DNA of 64,000 nucleotides, from NCBI GenBank assembly GCA_016169955.1, contig JABJUM010000018.1:186001-250000 (forward strand), given 5' to 3'. This stretch comes from Phytophthora vignae f. sp. vignae. Lineage: Eukaryota > Oomycota > Peronosporomycetes > Peronosporales > Peronosporaceae. Below are positions 1 through 10,107 of the stretch, piece by piece (the first letter of the stretch is position 1; each line of letters begins with the position of its first letter). The notes under the pieces are model-generated. The model was given only the letters and a program-made list of their open reading frames with translations, did no database searches and was not told the DNA's origin. The translations under genes were made by a program, and so were the position numbers.

Positions 1-315
1 GTGTGATTTAAAGGGGTCCAAGTAGCGTTGGAGTCCTCGAGCTTTCAAGTTGGGATTGTTGTGAAACAAAGCGCCTCGCTCGATCCAGAACGAGAGACTC
101 CCCACTCATTTTGCATCGGCTAAGAACACGGGGAAAGGAAGGGGTCGTCGTCAGGTCCCCACATTTAGCCATGACAAGAATTTTTTCAGGAAAGAAGCGT
201 CAGTGTCACCACTGTCGTGGCGTCTGCGAAGTCACGCTCTTAAAATCTATATAAATGATGAATCGTGCTGCTAGTTTAATTAATCAAAATGAACGAACTC
301 AACAAATATACCTAC
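1..315. other. No gene seen
   Basis: No open frame with coding character was found. The stretch forms the 3' flank of the minus-strand gene that ends at 316. It becomes AT-rich near 240-300, as expected of a 3' untranslated or polyadenylation region. Confidence 0.5.
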
Positions 316-936
316 TTAGCAGTATTCGTGTGGTTCTTCAACCGTAGTGAGGGCTGGTGGCGGTGGAGTTTCTGGAGGTGGGATGAGCCCTTCCTGGTTT
401 ACTTGCGGGGCCTCTGGTGGGGTGGAGATCCGTCGACGGAGGTTCCCTTCCTCGTCGAGATAAGTGTTGGTTCGTGACGGAGACTTGGCCGTGTTGTTCT
501 CCGTCAAGTCCACCAGCTCCGTGAGCTCGGTGAGCTCTTCCAGGTGCTGCCGGTGCTGACGCGCCACGCGCTCGGCCGCGCGCAGGTTGACGTCCTCCAG
601 CCACTTTTCCTTGTTGAACTTGGCCTGGTACTTGAGCGAGGCGTTGGCCGACCGCTTGCGCTCGGCGTTTTCGCCCAGTTGCATCGTGACTCGACGACTA
701 TTCCGCTTCTCGAGAGTCCGCGCTTTGATCGACGTGTGCGCTTGGTCGTCCGTGGTCAAGTCCATGGCGTTCTTGATCGATGCGCCGCGCTGGATCATGC
801 GGCGCGTCACGCAACTTGATCGCCGCAGAACGCCATCTTTGTCGAGATACTCGACCTTCCAGTCCAGCTCCTTGGTGAGGTTTGGCTCGGACGTCGACGT
901 CATGGGCGGTGACTTGAGCTGTGAGTACGGCGACAT
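316..936 (-). CDS. Hypothetical 206-aa protein with two YLDxxGxLRR repeats
   Basis: I do not recognise this family. The single-exon frame starts with ATG at 936 and encodes 206 residues. A short motif occurs twice: VEYLDKDGVLRRSS near residues 28-41 and NTYLDEEGNLRRRIS near 157-171. The middle is charged and basic (KRNSRR, ERKRSANASLKYQAKF) and probably helical. It includes a Leu/Glu/Thr stretch (EELTELTELVDLTEN), and the C-terminus is proline-rich (PPPETPPPPAL). There is no signal peptide or membrane segment. The gene diverges from the hAT-derived gene at 1563 across about 630 bp. The duplicated YLD..G.LRR block may be a short binding motif, but that is inference. The overlapping plus-strand frames look like shadows. 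Confidence 0.6.
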   Translation of the reverse strand: MSPYSQLKSPPMTSTSEPNLTKELDWKVEYLDKDGVLRRSSCVTRRMIQRGASIKNAMDLTTDDQAHTSIKARTLEKRNSRRVTMQLGENAERKRSANASLKYQAKFNKEKWLEDVNLRAAERVARQHRQHLEELTELTELVDLTENNTAKSPSRTNTYLDEEGNLRRRISTPPEAPQVNQEGLIPPPETPPPPALTTVEEPHEYC

Positions 937-1562
937 CGCCCGACGCTTTGAAGAGGACGGAGCTCGACAAATAGAGAACTACCGCCCGCATCTTGGATGG
1001 GAACGATGTAGTTGTCTATCAATAGTCGCTAGTCTTGATGATCTTATGCGCCGCATAGAAGTAGAACACGCACATTGACCAGGCCTTGGCTCTGATCCAA
1101 CGGATCGATATCATAGCATGAAGCCCCTTTGTCTTTGTGAACGAGAACAGCACTTACAATCGGAGTCTGCTCCCTTCGATCGTCAATGGCCTGTACAGTT
1201 ATTAATAATAGTGTTCTGTATCTCGCCCACTCCATGTCAAGAATGAAAACACTGCCTTCATTTTGGGGGAGGCAGCCACATTGACGGAGCTAGTAACACG
1301 TGGGTGTCACAAAGCTCACAGAAACATCTCTTCAAGATCAATAAGCCTGATGTGAAAAAAAATAAAATATTTCATTGCATAAATAAAGTAATCATAATAT
1401 TATTTACACAAACCAAATTATATAACCAAATGCATCATTACATCCAATCACATCACCCTAATCCACCACACCTCCTCTCGATTGGTCTAAAAACCCATTT
1501 CTTTCCAGATTTCGTTTTCCAATAATTCCCTCCTCACAATTCGAATCACCCAAAGCCCGATC
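937..1562. promoter_or_regulatory. Divergent intergenic region
   Basis: This 626-bp gap separates the starts of two divergent genes (936 minus and 1563 plus) and should hold both promoters. The half next to 1563 is AT-rich and pyrimidine-rich (about 1340-1560), with CCTCACAATTCG about 30 bp before the ATG as a loose initiator candidate. No precise element can be assigned. Confidence 0.4.
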
Positions 1563-4217
1563 ATGGCGAGCTCCGCGGACGTCTGCACCTTCTTCTTCGA
1601 GCCCGTGTTCGACGCGGACGCGCCGCCGCCGCCTGAGCCCGCGCCCGAGGACCCGAACGCGCCCAAGAAGCGTGGCCGCAAGAAGCGCACGCCCCTCGGG
1701 GGCGGCGCCAACCGCCACCGCTGCCGTCTGTGCCAGAATGTGTACACGCAGGCGGCCAGCACGGGCTACACGAACCTATTGACGCACCTGCGCATCAAGC
1801 ACCCGACCTGGGAAGACATGTTCCGCGCGCAGCAGCTGGAACCGGCTACTGTAACAATAACCACTTCGGTGCCGACCAATTCGGACTCAACCATGTTACC
1901 GGAAGCCACGTTATCGGCAACTTCAACTACGAGTGTCCTCAAGGTGCGACAGGCCGCGGGACGCAAGCGCGGACCTGTTTACGAGCACTTTGAGGACCTT
2001 CCGGTGTCCCCCGGCGGCACCAAGCAGAAGAAGATGCGCTGCCTGTACTGCCACGAGGACTCGCCGCAGATCAGTGGACGTCTGAAGCTGCACTTGTCCG
2101 CAAAGTGTCCAGAAGCGCCGGAGGACGTCAAGGCCACGTACGCAGGAGCCGCGGGACTCGTTTCCAATAAGAAGGAGGCTGTTATCAAGGCGGACAGTGC
2201 TGCCAAGGTGGACACGTTGTCCAATGTGGACATTGAAACGACCAAGGTGGCCCCCCATGTGGTCAGGTCCACGCCCGTTGCTACTCCTGAGAAGGCAGCG
2301 ACCAAGCCGTTGACGATCAAGCAGCAGTCGCCGGCTCTGAGGACGCCAACTCAAGTCCTTGCGCCCAAGCCGATGACCGTGCGCGAGGCTGGCAACCTCC
2401 GCAGCTTTGAAGAGAAGCTGACGACCGCTTTGGTCGCCACGAACGCGCCCTGGAGCTTGCTGGATAACGCCGCTTTCCGTGAAGCCATGGAGATTCTACG
2501 TCCGGCGTCGGGGAACTTGCCGTTGACTGCGGCTCGCGCGCGCACGGAAGTACTGGACCGCCTGGCGCACAAGTACGATCACCAATGCCGCACTTCTTTG
2601 GCTGCTTCGAGCGCGGTCACGTTGGCGATCAACAACACTGGAGCTGGCGATAATGGAGTGAAGAAAACGTCGTACGTGGCGCTGGATGAGTGGCGACATG
2701 CATTTGTGCTGGCGGAGGGTAATGGCGCCGCGGCGTCGCCCTACGTGACTGAAGTGCTCTCTGCACTGTCCTCGCTGCCGAGCTCAAGCTCCGGCACTAA
2801 AGTCTTCATGTGCACGCCGACATCCGGTGCATACGCTCGGGCGCGCCAGGAGTTGCTACGCACCGCCAGCTTTCCGACCAACCCCTTCACTCTCACGGGA
2901 GTGTGCATGACGCAGCAGACGGCTCTGCTGCTTCACGAATTGATCATCACCAGTCTGTCGCTGGAGGAGGCACTCGACAATGCTGTACTTACTGCCGACG
3001 CCCTGCACGTTACGCCATCGCTGCGTGAGCGTGTGGTCCGGGAGGTCTACCTGGAGAATGACAGTGCTGATGTCGAAGGAGACGCCAGCGCCTTCGCTCA
3101 AGTCTCGGTCACAAGTTGGCGCTCCATCGCGATGGCAGTAAAGCAGGCCACTCGTCTTGAAGCATTCCTACGCGCAGCCATTGACCAAGAGAAGCAGGCC
3201 TCGTCAACGCCGTCGGCCATCCTGCGGCAGCTGGTGGACGTGGGCAGCAGCGATATGGCTTGGAACACGCTGCGTCACACTGCGCAGCTCCTTGCGCCGC
3301 TCAACTTCCTGTCGGCGCTGAGTGAACTGCAGAGCGCTACGTCTGGCCAGCTGCTGGCGCTGTGGATCTGGCTGTTCGGTGCTGCCAGTCGCTCGCCGCT
3401 TCTGGACGGGCAGTCGGGCGCCATAAGCACCAGCTTCCTGCAGCGCATGGAGTGCTACGTGGAGGAGCACTTCATGGCCTGTTTGGTGCTGGACCCGCGC
3501 GTCCACGGCGCGGGTTTGAGTGTGTCTGGACTGCGACGCGCGCGCGGCGTCACTGTTCGCGTGGCGACTGCACTGATCCCGGGCTTCAACGAGAACAACT
3601 TCATCCGGTCGTACAACGACTACATGAAGCAGTCGGGCGACTTTGGCGAGCCTGGAGTGTGGAACGCCGCGAACACGGCCAACCCGATGGAGTTCTGGGG
3701 CGACTTCGAGGGCGATCCGCTGCACAACCAGCTCGCGATTGTCGCCAAGACGGTCTGCGCTTATGTCCCGCACACAAGTTCTTTCGAGGAGCTGTGGGCC
3801 GCGCACGCGCGTAGAAGCTCGAGCTCCTCGACTGAAGCCGCGAGTGCTGAAGTGTCCAAGCTGCACGAGAAGTGCACGAAGGTCCGTCACAGCGTCTCGC
3901 TCAGCGCCCGCGCCGATGTCAAGAGCGTCGTGACCAGGTTCCAGACGCTGCTGGAGGGCGAGAACGAGCCCTCGGCCGAAGAGATGCTACAGTCCAATGC
4001 TGCAGCTCAAGACCCCAGCGAGCAGGAGGACGGCGCGCTCAATCTGTCGGTGCGGACGGTGCTGCAGAGCATCCAGGACGGACTGGACGAAGATATGGCG
4101 GAGACGGGCGCGTCGACCACGAACCTGGACGCTTCCTGGTTCGACATCAGCTCCACGGGCCTGGACAAGATCCGCGAGACCATGGAGAAGTTCCTGAGCG
4201 CTGCCATCCAGCAGTAA
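1563..4217 (+). CDS. hAT-transposase-derived protein with two BED-type zinc fingers
   Basis: The intact single-exon frame encodes 884 residues. An AT-hook-like KKRGRKKR (residues 35-42) precedes a first BED-type finger (C54, C57, H75, H80). A second AT-hook-like GRKRG (133-137) leads into a second finger (VYEHFEDLP, then C160, C163, H177, C182). Residues from about 277 (FEEKLTTALVATNAPWSLLDNAAFREAMEIL) follow the pattern of hAT transposase N-terminal regions. Near 720-800, NPMEFWGDFEGDP, LAIVAKTVCAYVPHTSSFEELW and KVRHSVSL resemble the hAT C-terminal dimerisation region. I found no terminal inverted repeats at the flanks and no stops or frameshifts, unlike the decayed hAT copy at 49-52 kb. 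That suggests a domesticated nuclear DNA-binding protein rather than a mobile copy. A polyadenylation-like AATAAAG lies at 4331-4337. Confidence 0.75.
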   Translation: MASSADVCTFFFEPVFDADAPPPPEPAPEDPNAPKKRGRKKRTPLGGGANRHRCRLCQNVYTQAASTGYTNLLTHLRIKHPTWEDMFRAQQLEPATVTITTSVPTNSDSTMLPEATLSATSTTSVLKVRQAAGRKRGPVYEHFEDLPVSPGGTKQKKMRCLYCHEDSPQISGRLKLHLSAKCPEAPEDVKATYAGAAGLVSNKKEAVIKADSAAKVDTLSNVDIETTKVAPHVVRSTPVATPEKAATKPLTIKQQSPALRTPTQVLAPKPMTVREAGNLRSFEEKLTTALVATNAPWSLLDNAAFREAMEILRPASGNLPLTAARARTEVLDRLAHKYDHQCRTSLAASSAVTLAINNTGAGDNGVKKTSYVALDEWRHAFVLAEGNGAAASPYVTEVLSALSSLPSSSSGTKVFMCTPTSGAYARARQELLRTASFPTNPFTLTGVCMTQQTALLLHELIITSLSLEEALDNAVLTADALHVTPSLRERVVREVYLENDSADVEGDASAFAQVSVTSWRSIAMAVKQATRLEAFLRAAIDQEKQASSTPSAILRQLVDVGSSDMAWNTLRHTAQLLAPLNFLSALSELQSATSGQLLALWIWLFGAASRSPLLDGQSGAISTSFLQRMECYVEEHFMACLVLDPRVHGAGLSVSGLRRARGVTVRVATALIPGFNENNFIRSYNDYMKQSGDFGEPGVWNAANTANPMEFWGDFEGDPLHNQLAIVAKTVCAYVPHTSSFEELWAAHARRSSSSSTEAASAEVSKLHEKCTKVRHSVSLSARADVKSVVTRFQTLLEGENEPSAEEMLQSNAAAQDPSEQEDGALNLSVRTVLQSIQDGLDEDMAETGASTTNLDASWFDISSTGLDKIRETMEKFLSAAIQQ

Positions 4218-4408
4218 CGGGGTCATTTTCACGGCAACTGGATGTACCGTTGACACAAATCTATTATCACAGTTCGTAATGTATAAACAACATACAAAAC
4301 GTCGCACTGATCATCGTACAGTACTATCCCAATAAAGTTTTGAAGGTACGATCTTGAAGCGGCGCGCGGCGGATACCATTGGTCGCATCTCAAAGCAATT
4401 CGCCGGAC

Positions 4409-4639
4409 ATGGGTCAAGCCTCCAGCAGCGTGATGGCTCGCTGTTGTCATTCCCGACGGCATCCAAGCGTGCAGAACAAGGAGCCGCTCGTGGTTGAAGA
4501 CGAGAGCTGGAAGCGCTGGAGCTCCTACAACCTCATCCACCACCCGTCCGCCTCAGGGCTTCAAGCGCACCCGAAGTACACCCCTCCGACATACGTGAGC
4601 TCCACGCAGCAGCCCGCCGAAGCCGTCTGGGAAGTATGA
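4409..4639 (+). CDS. Small MGQASSS protein, candidate N-myristoylated
   Basis: A 76-residue frame starts at ATG 4409. I chose this start because it gives MGQASSS, a good N-myristoylation context (Gly2, Ser6), followed by Cys residues at 12-13 (ARCCHSRR) that could be palmitoylated. The rest is polar with no domain I recognise (KEPLVVEDESWKRWSSYNLIHH). It lies 190 bp after the hAT-derived gene and is convergent with the gene at 4759-5622, whose product also begins MGNANSSCCCCS. The pairing of two acylation-type N-termini supports a real gene, but the frame is short and expression evidence is needed. Longer readings would start at a non-ATG codon. Confidence 0.45.
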   Translation: MGQASSSVMARCCHSRRHPSVQNKEPLVVEDESWKRWSSYNLIHHPSASGLQAHPKYTPPTYVSSTQQPAEAVWEV

Positions 4640-4758
4640 GCGACTACTACAACAACTTCTACTACTTAGACAAGCCGTCGGGGGACCAATCATTTAAATT
4701 TTCTTAAAGCACCAACAGCTTCGTCGTCCTATCCATCTCCTGAATAGGCTTCTGCGGC

Positions 4759-5622
4759 TCATTTACGCGAGGATTTCTTGCTGCGCGACTTCTTCTTGGA
4801 CGACCGACGGCGTGACGACGAAGACGCACCGGAGCTGCTCCGACGTTTGTCGGGGCTGCTCTCGTCCTCTGCTTCTTCGTTGTCTTGCTCCTGCTTCTGC
4901 TGCTGCTCATCCTGTTGCTGCTGAACTTCGTCGTCGTCGTCGACATGGAAGCTGCTGTTCACTGTGGCAGCGCGGAGGCTCGACGGACTTGACGTATCCA
5001 AGAAACTATCCGACACGGTCGTGCCCATGAAGCTGTCCGCCACTGTAGCGCGGTCGATCTCCGTGTCCCGGAAGACCCGCGTGTCGTCGCCGCGGAAGTA
5101 TTCGTTCACAGACGCGTACGAGTCCTCCGCAGACCTCGCAGAGAGCTGCGTGAGTCGATCCACGTCGAAATCGTCGCTCTCAACCGCGTGCTCCTTATTC
5201 TCTTGGTCCTGATCTTCTTCTTCATCGTTCGCGTCCTCCTTCGTACTGCCAAACGCTTCGTCGTCCTCTTCGTCCTCCACCAACTCCGTCGTCTCCTTGC
5301 GAACAGCAAGAACCGTGTTCCGGTCACTCAGATCCCAGATCACAGTCCCATGGTCGACACTGGTACTGGCACTCGGTTTGCCTCCTCTCGCAGCATTGTT
5401 GTTCTTGCCTTTATCGTTATCGTCCGAGAGATCGAGCGACAGCTCCGCCTCGTCCTTCATCTGCTCGCGTCGCTGACGCCACGCCTCCTCCTCGGCCGTA
5501 GTGGCCTCTGCGTCATCGTCACGCTTGCCCAGTAGTTTATCCTCTAATGAGCCATCCAGAAGGTCCTCAACCGTGCGCTCGCGCTTGGAGCAGCAACAGC
5601 ACGAGCTGTTGGCATTCCCCAT
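4759..5622 (-). CDS. Acidic protein with dual-acylation N-terminus (MGNANSSCCCCS)
   Basis: The single-exon frame starts at ATG 5622 and encodes 287 residues. It opens MGNANSSCCCCSKRER, a strong N-myristoylation signal followed by four cysteines suited to palmitoylation, so stable attachment to the plasma membrane or an endomembrane is likely. The middle is very acidic and probably disordered (EDEEDDEAFG, EEEDQDQENKEH). Polyglutamine-like stretches occur near residues 225-240, and the C-terminus is basic Ser/Lys/Arg-rich (RRRSSKKKSRSKKSSRK). I recognise no enzymatic domain. A scaffold or membrane-tethered regulatory protein is plausible, but its function is unknown. Confidence 0.7.
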   Translation of the reverse strand: MGNANSSCCCCSKRERTVEDLLDGSLEDKLLGKRDDDAEATTAEEEAWRQRREQMKDEAELSLDLSDDNDKGKNNNAARGGKPSASTSVDHGTVIWDLSDRNTVLAVRKETTELVEDEEDDEAFGSTKEDANDEEEDQDQENKEHAVESDDFDVDRLTQLSARSAEDSYASVNEYFRGDDTRVFRDTEIDRATVADSFMGTTVSDSFLDTSSPSSLRAATVNSSFHVDDDDEVQQQQDEQQQKQEQDNEEAEDESSPDKRRSSSGASSSSRRRSSKKKSRSKKSSRK

Positions 5623-5841
5623 CCGTATGGTATCTCCGCTCTACAGTCGGATACCTGCGGCCCTTGAGTCTTCACGTCGCTTGGAACTATGTTAACGTTA
5701 GTTGCGACTATTGACCAACGTTGACCTATGGGTATTGAGCGTTTGGGACCAACGCGCGTGCATTTGATAACTTTTATGATATGATAGATAGGTAGATATA
5801 GAGTCCTACGTGACGTTCAAGTCCATGGGGTCAAAGTTCAA

Positions 5842-8059
5842 TTAGGAGAAGTGCTTGAGCTTCTTTGTGGGGGAGTCGACGTTCTCGATCAGCATCTTGG
5901 GCTTCCGGCTCTTGGGCGGCAGCTTGTGCTTCCAGAGCGTGCAGTTGGCCAGGTACTTTGGGCATTTGTCGTGGCGGTTGGTGCCGCGGCACTTCTCGTT
6001 GCCAGTCTTCTCGAAGCCCTCGCACCAGGTCCACTGGTAGTGCTCGCAGCTCTTGACCTTGTGACCTTCGAAGCGCGTGGGCACCACGCGCACGACTACA
6101 GGCGCGACGTCCTCCATCAACTGTCGTTCCAGAGCTGTGGGCGTGAAGGTCTGTCCCTGACTGGCGCACAGAGCTTGGTGGGCTCGGCGCTTGGCCTCCG
6201 TGCAGCGGTTGCAGATCTGGAACGAGTGCATGAAGCGTTCCAGATCCAAATGGCCGACGTTGTTGATGTCCAGCGCTTTAAACAGCGTCTGAGCGTCAGG
6301 TGTCACCACTGCGTTGGCGTTCGCAGCAGATGGCGTCGAACCACAGCAACTCGCGTCGTTCGAGTGCTTGGAGTCACTTGAGTTGCTCGAGCTACTGGAG
6401 CTTTCCTCCTTCACTTGGTGGTGGAGCAGCAGTTGCTGGAAGCGCGGCAGCGTCAGCACCTTCGTCACGGGGTCGCAGAACTGGTGGAAGATCTGGACGA
6501 GCTTGAAGTCGGCAATATCCGGCGTGATGGCCAGGCGAGTGCTCTTGCTCCCGGTGGCGGCAGCCACAACGGACGTCGCGGAGGCTGCGCGCTGGACCGG
6601 GAGTCGTGGCTTGATCGGCGCTGCGATCTTGATCTGGGTGGTCGGGGGCATGGAACCTGCTCGACGCTGCATGGGGGCGATCGGAACGCCGTAACTGGCG
6701 TTCATCTTCCTCATCGTGTTCACTGCCGCTGCTGAATTGGCCATTGCCATGGCTGCAGCGAGCTGGACGTTGGTGTTCGCTTGGGCCTGGATCTGTTGAC
6801 CAAGCTGACCTGGGAACAGTGCTGCCTTGGTCACGGGCGAGAGCGCGTCTGGATTCAGGAAGAATGGCTGGATCTGCTGTCCGTAGCTGTCCAAGAACTG
6901 GTTCGCTGCAGCGGCGTAGCCTGACGGAGAGAAGTAGTCGAAAGGAACTTGGGCTTGAGCTTGAGCGGTGTTGGTCGCCGCTGTATCGTTTGAGCCGGTA
7001 GCTGGGGCCACAGCCGCGGCTGTAGTGTACGGAAGAACTGGAGCAGCGGAGAACAGCGCTGGATTCGCTGTCCCTAGTATCGTCGCAGCGACCGAGTTGC
7101 TGCTGTTCACGCTGTTGGCTGGGTTACTGAGGTCAAAGGCTTGCTGCTGAGCCGCGAGGAAGTTCTGCGAGCTGTCGTAGATGGAGCTGAACATGCTGAT
7201 CACGTCAGGGGCGCTCTGTCCTGCAGTCTGAAGCATCGCGTCGCTGAGTCCGCGCGATGGAGAAGGCGCCGGAGACGTCGTCGAAGTCGTTGAGACCTTG
7301 GACGGTGACTCGACCATCGCATTAAGCTCGGCATCCGTGAACACGGGCAAGTTGTAGTCGTCATCACCCGAAAGCATGAACGGTTCGTCGTCCCCATCAG
7401 CTGCTTCTCCTCCTTCCTCTTCTTCTCCTTCTTGTCCATCTTCTCCTCCTTCTTCTTCTTCCCCTTCATCTTGCACCTCAAACGCTTGCTGAAGCGTCTG
7501 GCTGATCCTGCGCTTACCACGCGGAGACGTGGTAAAACCCGGCTCGTACACACACGTAGTGGAGAGCAACGCAAAGCGAGCCGGTAGAGTGGCTGTAGGC
7601 GTGCCATTGGCCTTGGCGTTCTCATACTGGGCTAACCATCCTTCTTTGGAGTTGTTGATCAGGTTCGTGTCGAGCTTGAGTCCGTGTTTGATATCAGGAG
7701 GCTGCTTCACCTGCACCTGAGCCTGCTGTTCTTCGTGCGGTTCTTCTTTGAGTATCGGACTCAGAGGCTCGAGCTCTGCAGCGTCGAGCAGATCGACGTC
7801 GTGACCGACACCCGTAGCCGCCGCTAGGTCCCATAGATCTACAGCAATCTGATTAGAATCCGTACAAATAAATATCTTGTGAGTTTCGATGTTTGCACGT
7901 ACCCTCGACCCCCTCGTCATTGTTGGGGGCGAAGAACGTGTCAAAGTTGAGCAGGTCCGAGTCCATGTCCTGCATGGTCGAGTCGAGGGGCGAGCTTGCT
8001 GGCGGAGAGGCCAGTTGGCTTTTGACCTTGGACACGCTTTGCGGTCCACGCGATCGCAT
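5842..8059 (-). CDS. Putative transcriptional regulator, EF-hand-like pair plus C-terminal Cys-rich motif (2 exons)
   Basis: Exons are 8059-7903 and 7838-5842. The 64-bp intron has donor GTACGT and acceptor CTGTAG, and the join preserves frame (..NDEGVE-DLWDLAAATG..). The start is the ATG at 8059; upstream frames lack an ATG. The product is about 717 residues. The N-terminus is acidic (DMDSDLLNFDTFF) and the next third is Glu-rich. The centre is Ala/Gln/Asn-rich low complexity. Near the C-terminus, FKLVQIFHQFCDPVTKVLTLPRFQQL and LFKALDINNVGHLDLERFM resemble a pair of EF-hand-like units. A distinctive Cys motif follows (CEHYQWTWCEGFEKTGNEKC...CPKYLANC), ending in basic KPPKSRKPK-type sequence. 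Composition suggests a transcription co-regulator, which is inference. No named family is recognised. Confidence 0.65.
7839..7902 (-). other. Intron of the gene at 5842-8059
   Basis: This is a 64-bp intron. On the minus strand it begins GTACGTGC and ends CTGTAG, with CTAAT-like branch-point sequence shortly before the acceptor. Removing it joins the ATG-led exon to the long frame in phase 1. Confidence 0.75.
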
Positions 8060-9340
8060 GCCGATCAACCAGGAAGTCAGGGGCTATTCCGAGCCACGAG
8101 GGGCACCAAATTTAGGCGCCATGTTGAAGTCTTATCGCTGGCCATAGCGAGTGACGCTATATTGAGCGGCGTGAGCGCTCTATTTCCATTTGTTGCTGCT
8201 GCTGCTGCTGCTGGCGCTGGCGTTGACCTGATCAAAATACCGCTGGAACTGCAGTGCACATCCTGCCAGCCACCGGCGGCTCGTCACAATGGCACCTGTC
8301 CTGGATCGTGCGAAAGTTTTCCTGCCGACCTGCTTGTGACCTAGAGAGCGCTTTGCTTTGTGGCTCTTGGGCGCGCAGAGGCTCGTAGCCACCTCGAATC
8401 CAGCAGCGCTATGAGATCCCTGGGCGGATTCGGTAATGATGTAATGTAGACTTCCTCGAACGTTGCAGTGGGATCCGTTAAGGAAAGGCGTTATGGGTGG
8501 AGACGCTTGATTGGGCAGGATATGTCGTTTTGATATAATCTTACTTAACATTTGTATACGATAAGTTGAAGTCCGACACATGGATACGCTGAGCATCAAA
8601 TGTCAAAGGTGTAGCCACCTTGACCCTTGCCAGCTTGGATACTGACCCGGCGCTGCCAAATGAGCCTTGATGTAGACCGCCTGCAGATAGCGCTCCGCGT
8701 CGGCAAGTTCTGCCTGAGCTTGAGTAAGTGGCCACGTTGGGCGGAGATGACCAAGCGTGAAGCTTGCCAGCGAGCTGTAACTGCTCGTGCTTACTCGAGG
8801 GGTTCTGCGGCTGAAGCAAGCATTGCGTTACTCACGCGGGTCATGGCGATCTCCTGCAACGTTGCATTTGCGCGCGTCGCATTGTAAAACGAGCACAGAG
8901 CCCTCCTGAGCGTTGGTGGTGCGTGAGTGAAGGCAGTGAGTGATGCTCACTCAAAAAATCCGAGTCCACTTCTGTAGCCCTTGGTGGTCCCAGGGGAGGG
9001 GCGATTTGCCGCGAGCGGGCCTCTCGATTTTTAGTCTCAAGACGGACCGAGGGATATTGCGGGTGGATTCACGAGGGATATCCGTCATCTGATCGCCTAC
9101 CTATCCTGGGGGCGCGAGTATCTTGGCCGTTTGCGCCTCGTCACTGCTGGGCTCCTCTCTTCGGTGTGCCTCACAATAGCGTTTCGCGCATTGCAAAGTC
9201 TCCACTTGCACGGGCAACCAACATGTACAAGTGTCTGTCTCTTGGGGCGCGGCAATTTGCCGCTCGCCGCGAGGATGTGCACTTGTCGAGGCACAACAAC
9301 ATTTGCCTCCGAGCAGCAACACCAACCAATACAGACAGAC
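8060..9340. other. Intergenic, no gene seen
   Basis: The 1.3-kb gap lies between divergent genes (8059 minus, 9341 plus). There is a short GCT trinucleotide run near 8200 and no credible coding frame. It should contain the promoters of both genes. An Inr-like sequence for 9341 could not be assigned with confidence. Confidence 0.4.
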
Positions 9341-9769
9341 ATGAGCCAGACCAACGGCGTCGTCCCGACGGAGCTCCGCTGCACGTACCGCAGCAAGCCG
9401 TGCCCGAACGAGCGCGCGCGTAAGCGCAACGGCACGCTGCACAAGCTCTGCCAGACACATCGGCTCAAGGCCAACAAGACCCAGCGAGATATGCAGCGTC
9501 GTCTGCGCGAGCAGCGGCGCCAGCAGCAGCTCGAGCGCCAGCTCGCAGCCATGCAGTTCAGCGGCGAGGAGTTCCAGGCCATCGAGCTGCTGGACGAGTT
9601 CCTCAAGACCGACATCCCGCTGGAGCTCGACACGGACACGGAGCTCGACAAGTGGGACGTGCTGCCCGAAGTCCCGGACATCCCTGAACCGCTCGAGGAG
9701 CCCGTGGACTTGAACCCCGAAGACATCGAGCTGCTGGTGGCGCTGCTCGGCACGAGTCGCACCTCGTAA
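9341..9769 (+). CDS. CCCH/LHKLC-domain family member 1 (142 aa)
   Basis: This is the first member of the clustered family. The start is ATG 9341; the longer open frame upstream lacks family similarity. The domain is C14-x6-C21-x15-C37-x2-H40 with YRSKPC and GTLHKLCQTHR. A basic Gln/Arg-rich helix (QRDMQRRLREQRRQQQLERQ) follows. The C-terminal half is acidic and ends with DIELLVALLG, the short version of the LELLLLD motif. The spacing recalls, but does not match, the plant WRC zinc finger (C-x9-C-x10-C-x2-H), so zinc binding and DNA contact are inferred. The acidic, leucine-containing tail looks like an activation region. It is convergent with member 2 at 10108-10611. Confidence 0.75.
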   Translation: MSQTNGVVPTELRCTYRSKPCPNERARKRNGTLHKLCQTHRLKANKTQRDMQRRLREQRRQQQLERQLAAMQFSGEEFQAIELLDEFLKTDIPLELDTDTELDKWDVLPEVPDIPEPLEEPVDLNPEDIELLVALLGTSRTS

Positions 9770-9919
9770 GCACTACCAAGAGCTCAAAATCAAGACCCAG
9801 CGCTCACCTATAAGCTGCACGACGTTGAATATGAACCAGCCTGCCACCTGGAGCTCCAGTGGGCACGCGAGACCGATAGATAGCCAAAATGCAAACCTGC
9901 TTGTGATTAAATGAAGTTA

Positions 9920-9921
<2 letters not shown>

Positions 9922-9953
<32 letters not shown>
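9922..9953. repeat. (AC)16 microsatellite
   Basis: An uninterrupted AC dinucleotide run of 32 bp lies in the gap between convergent family members 1 and 2. Confidence 0.95.
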
Positions 9954-9955
<2 letters not shown>

Positions 9956-10107
9956 AATGCATCAATGCTTGCCACCTACTTGAAGGCCATGGAGCTTGCT
10001 GGTGTACGACTCGACTTTGTATTTAGTATGATATAGTAGTTGATCGCATACATGCACGTACGGCTAGTTGGCGTTTTGGAATAAAGTAGTCCCTCAATCG
10101 TCGGGGG

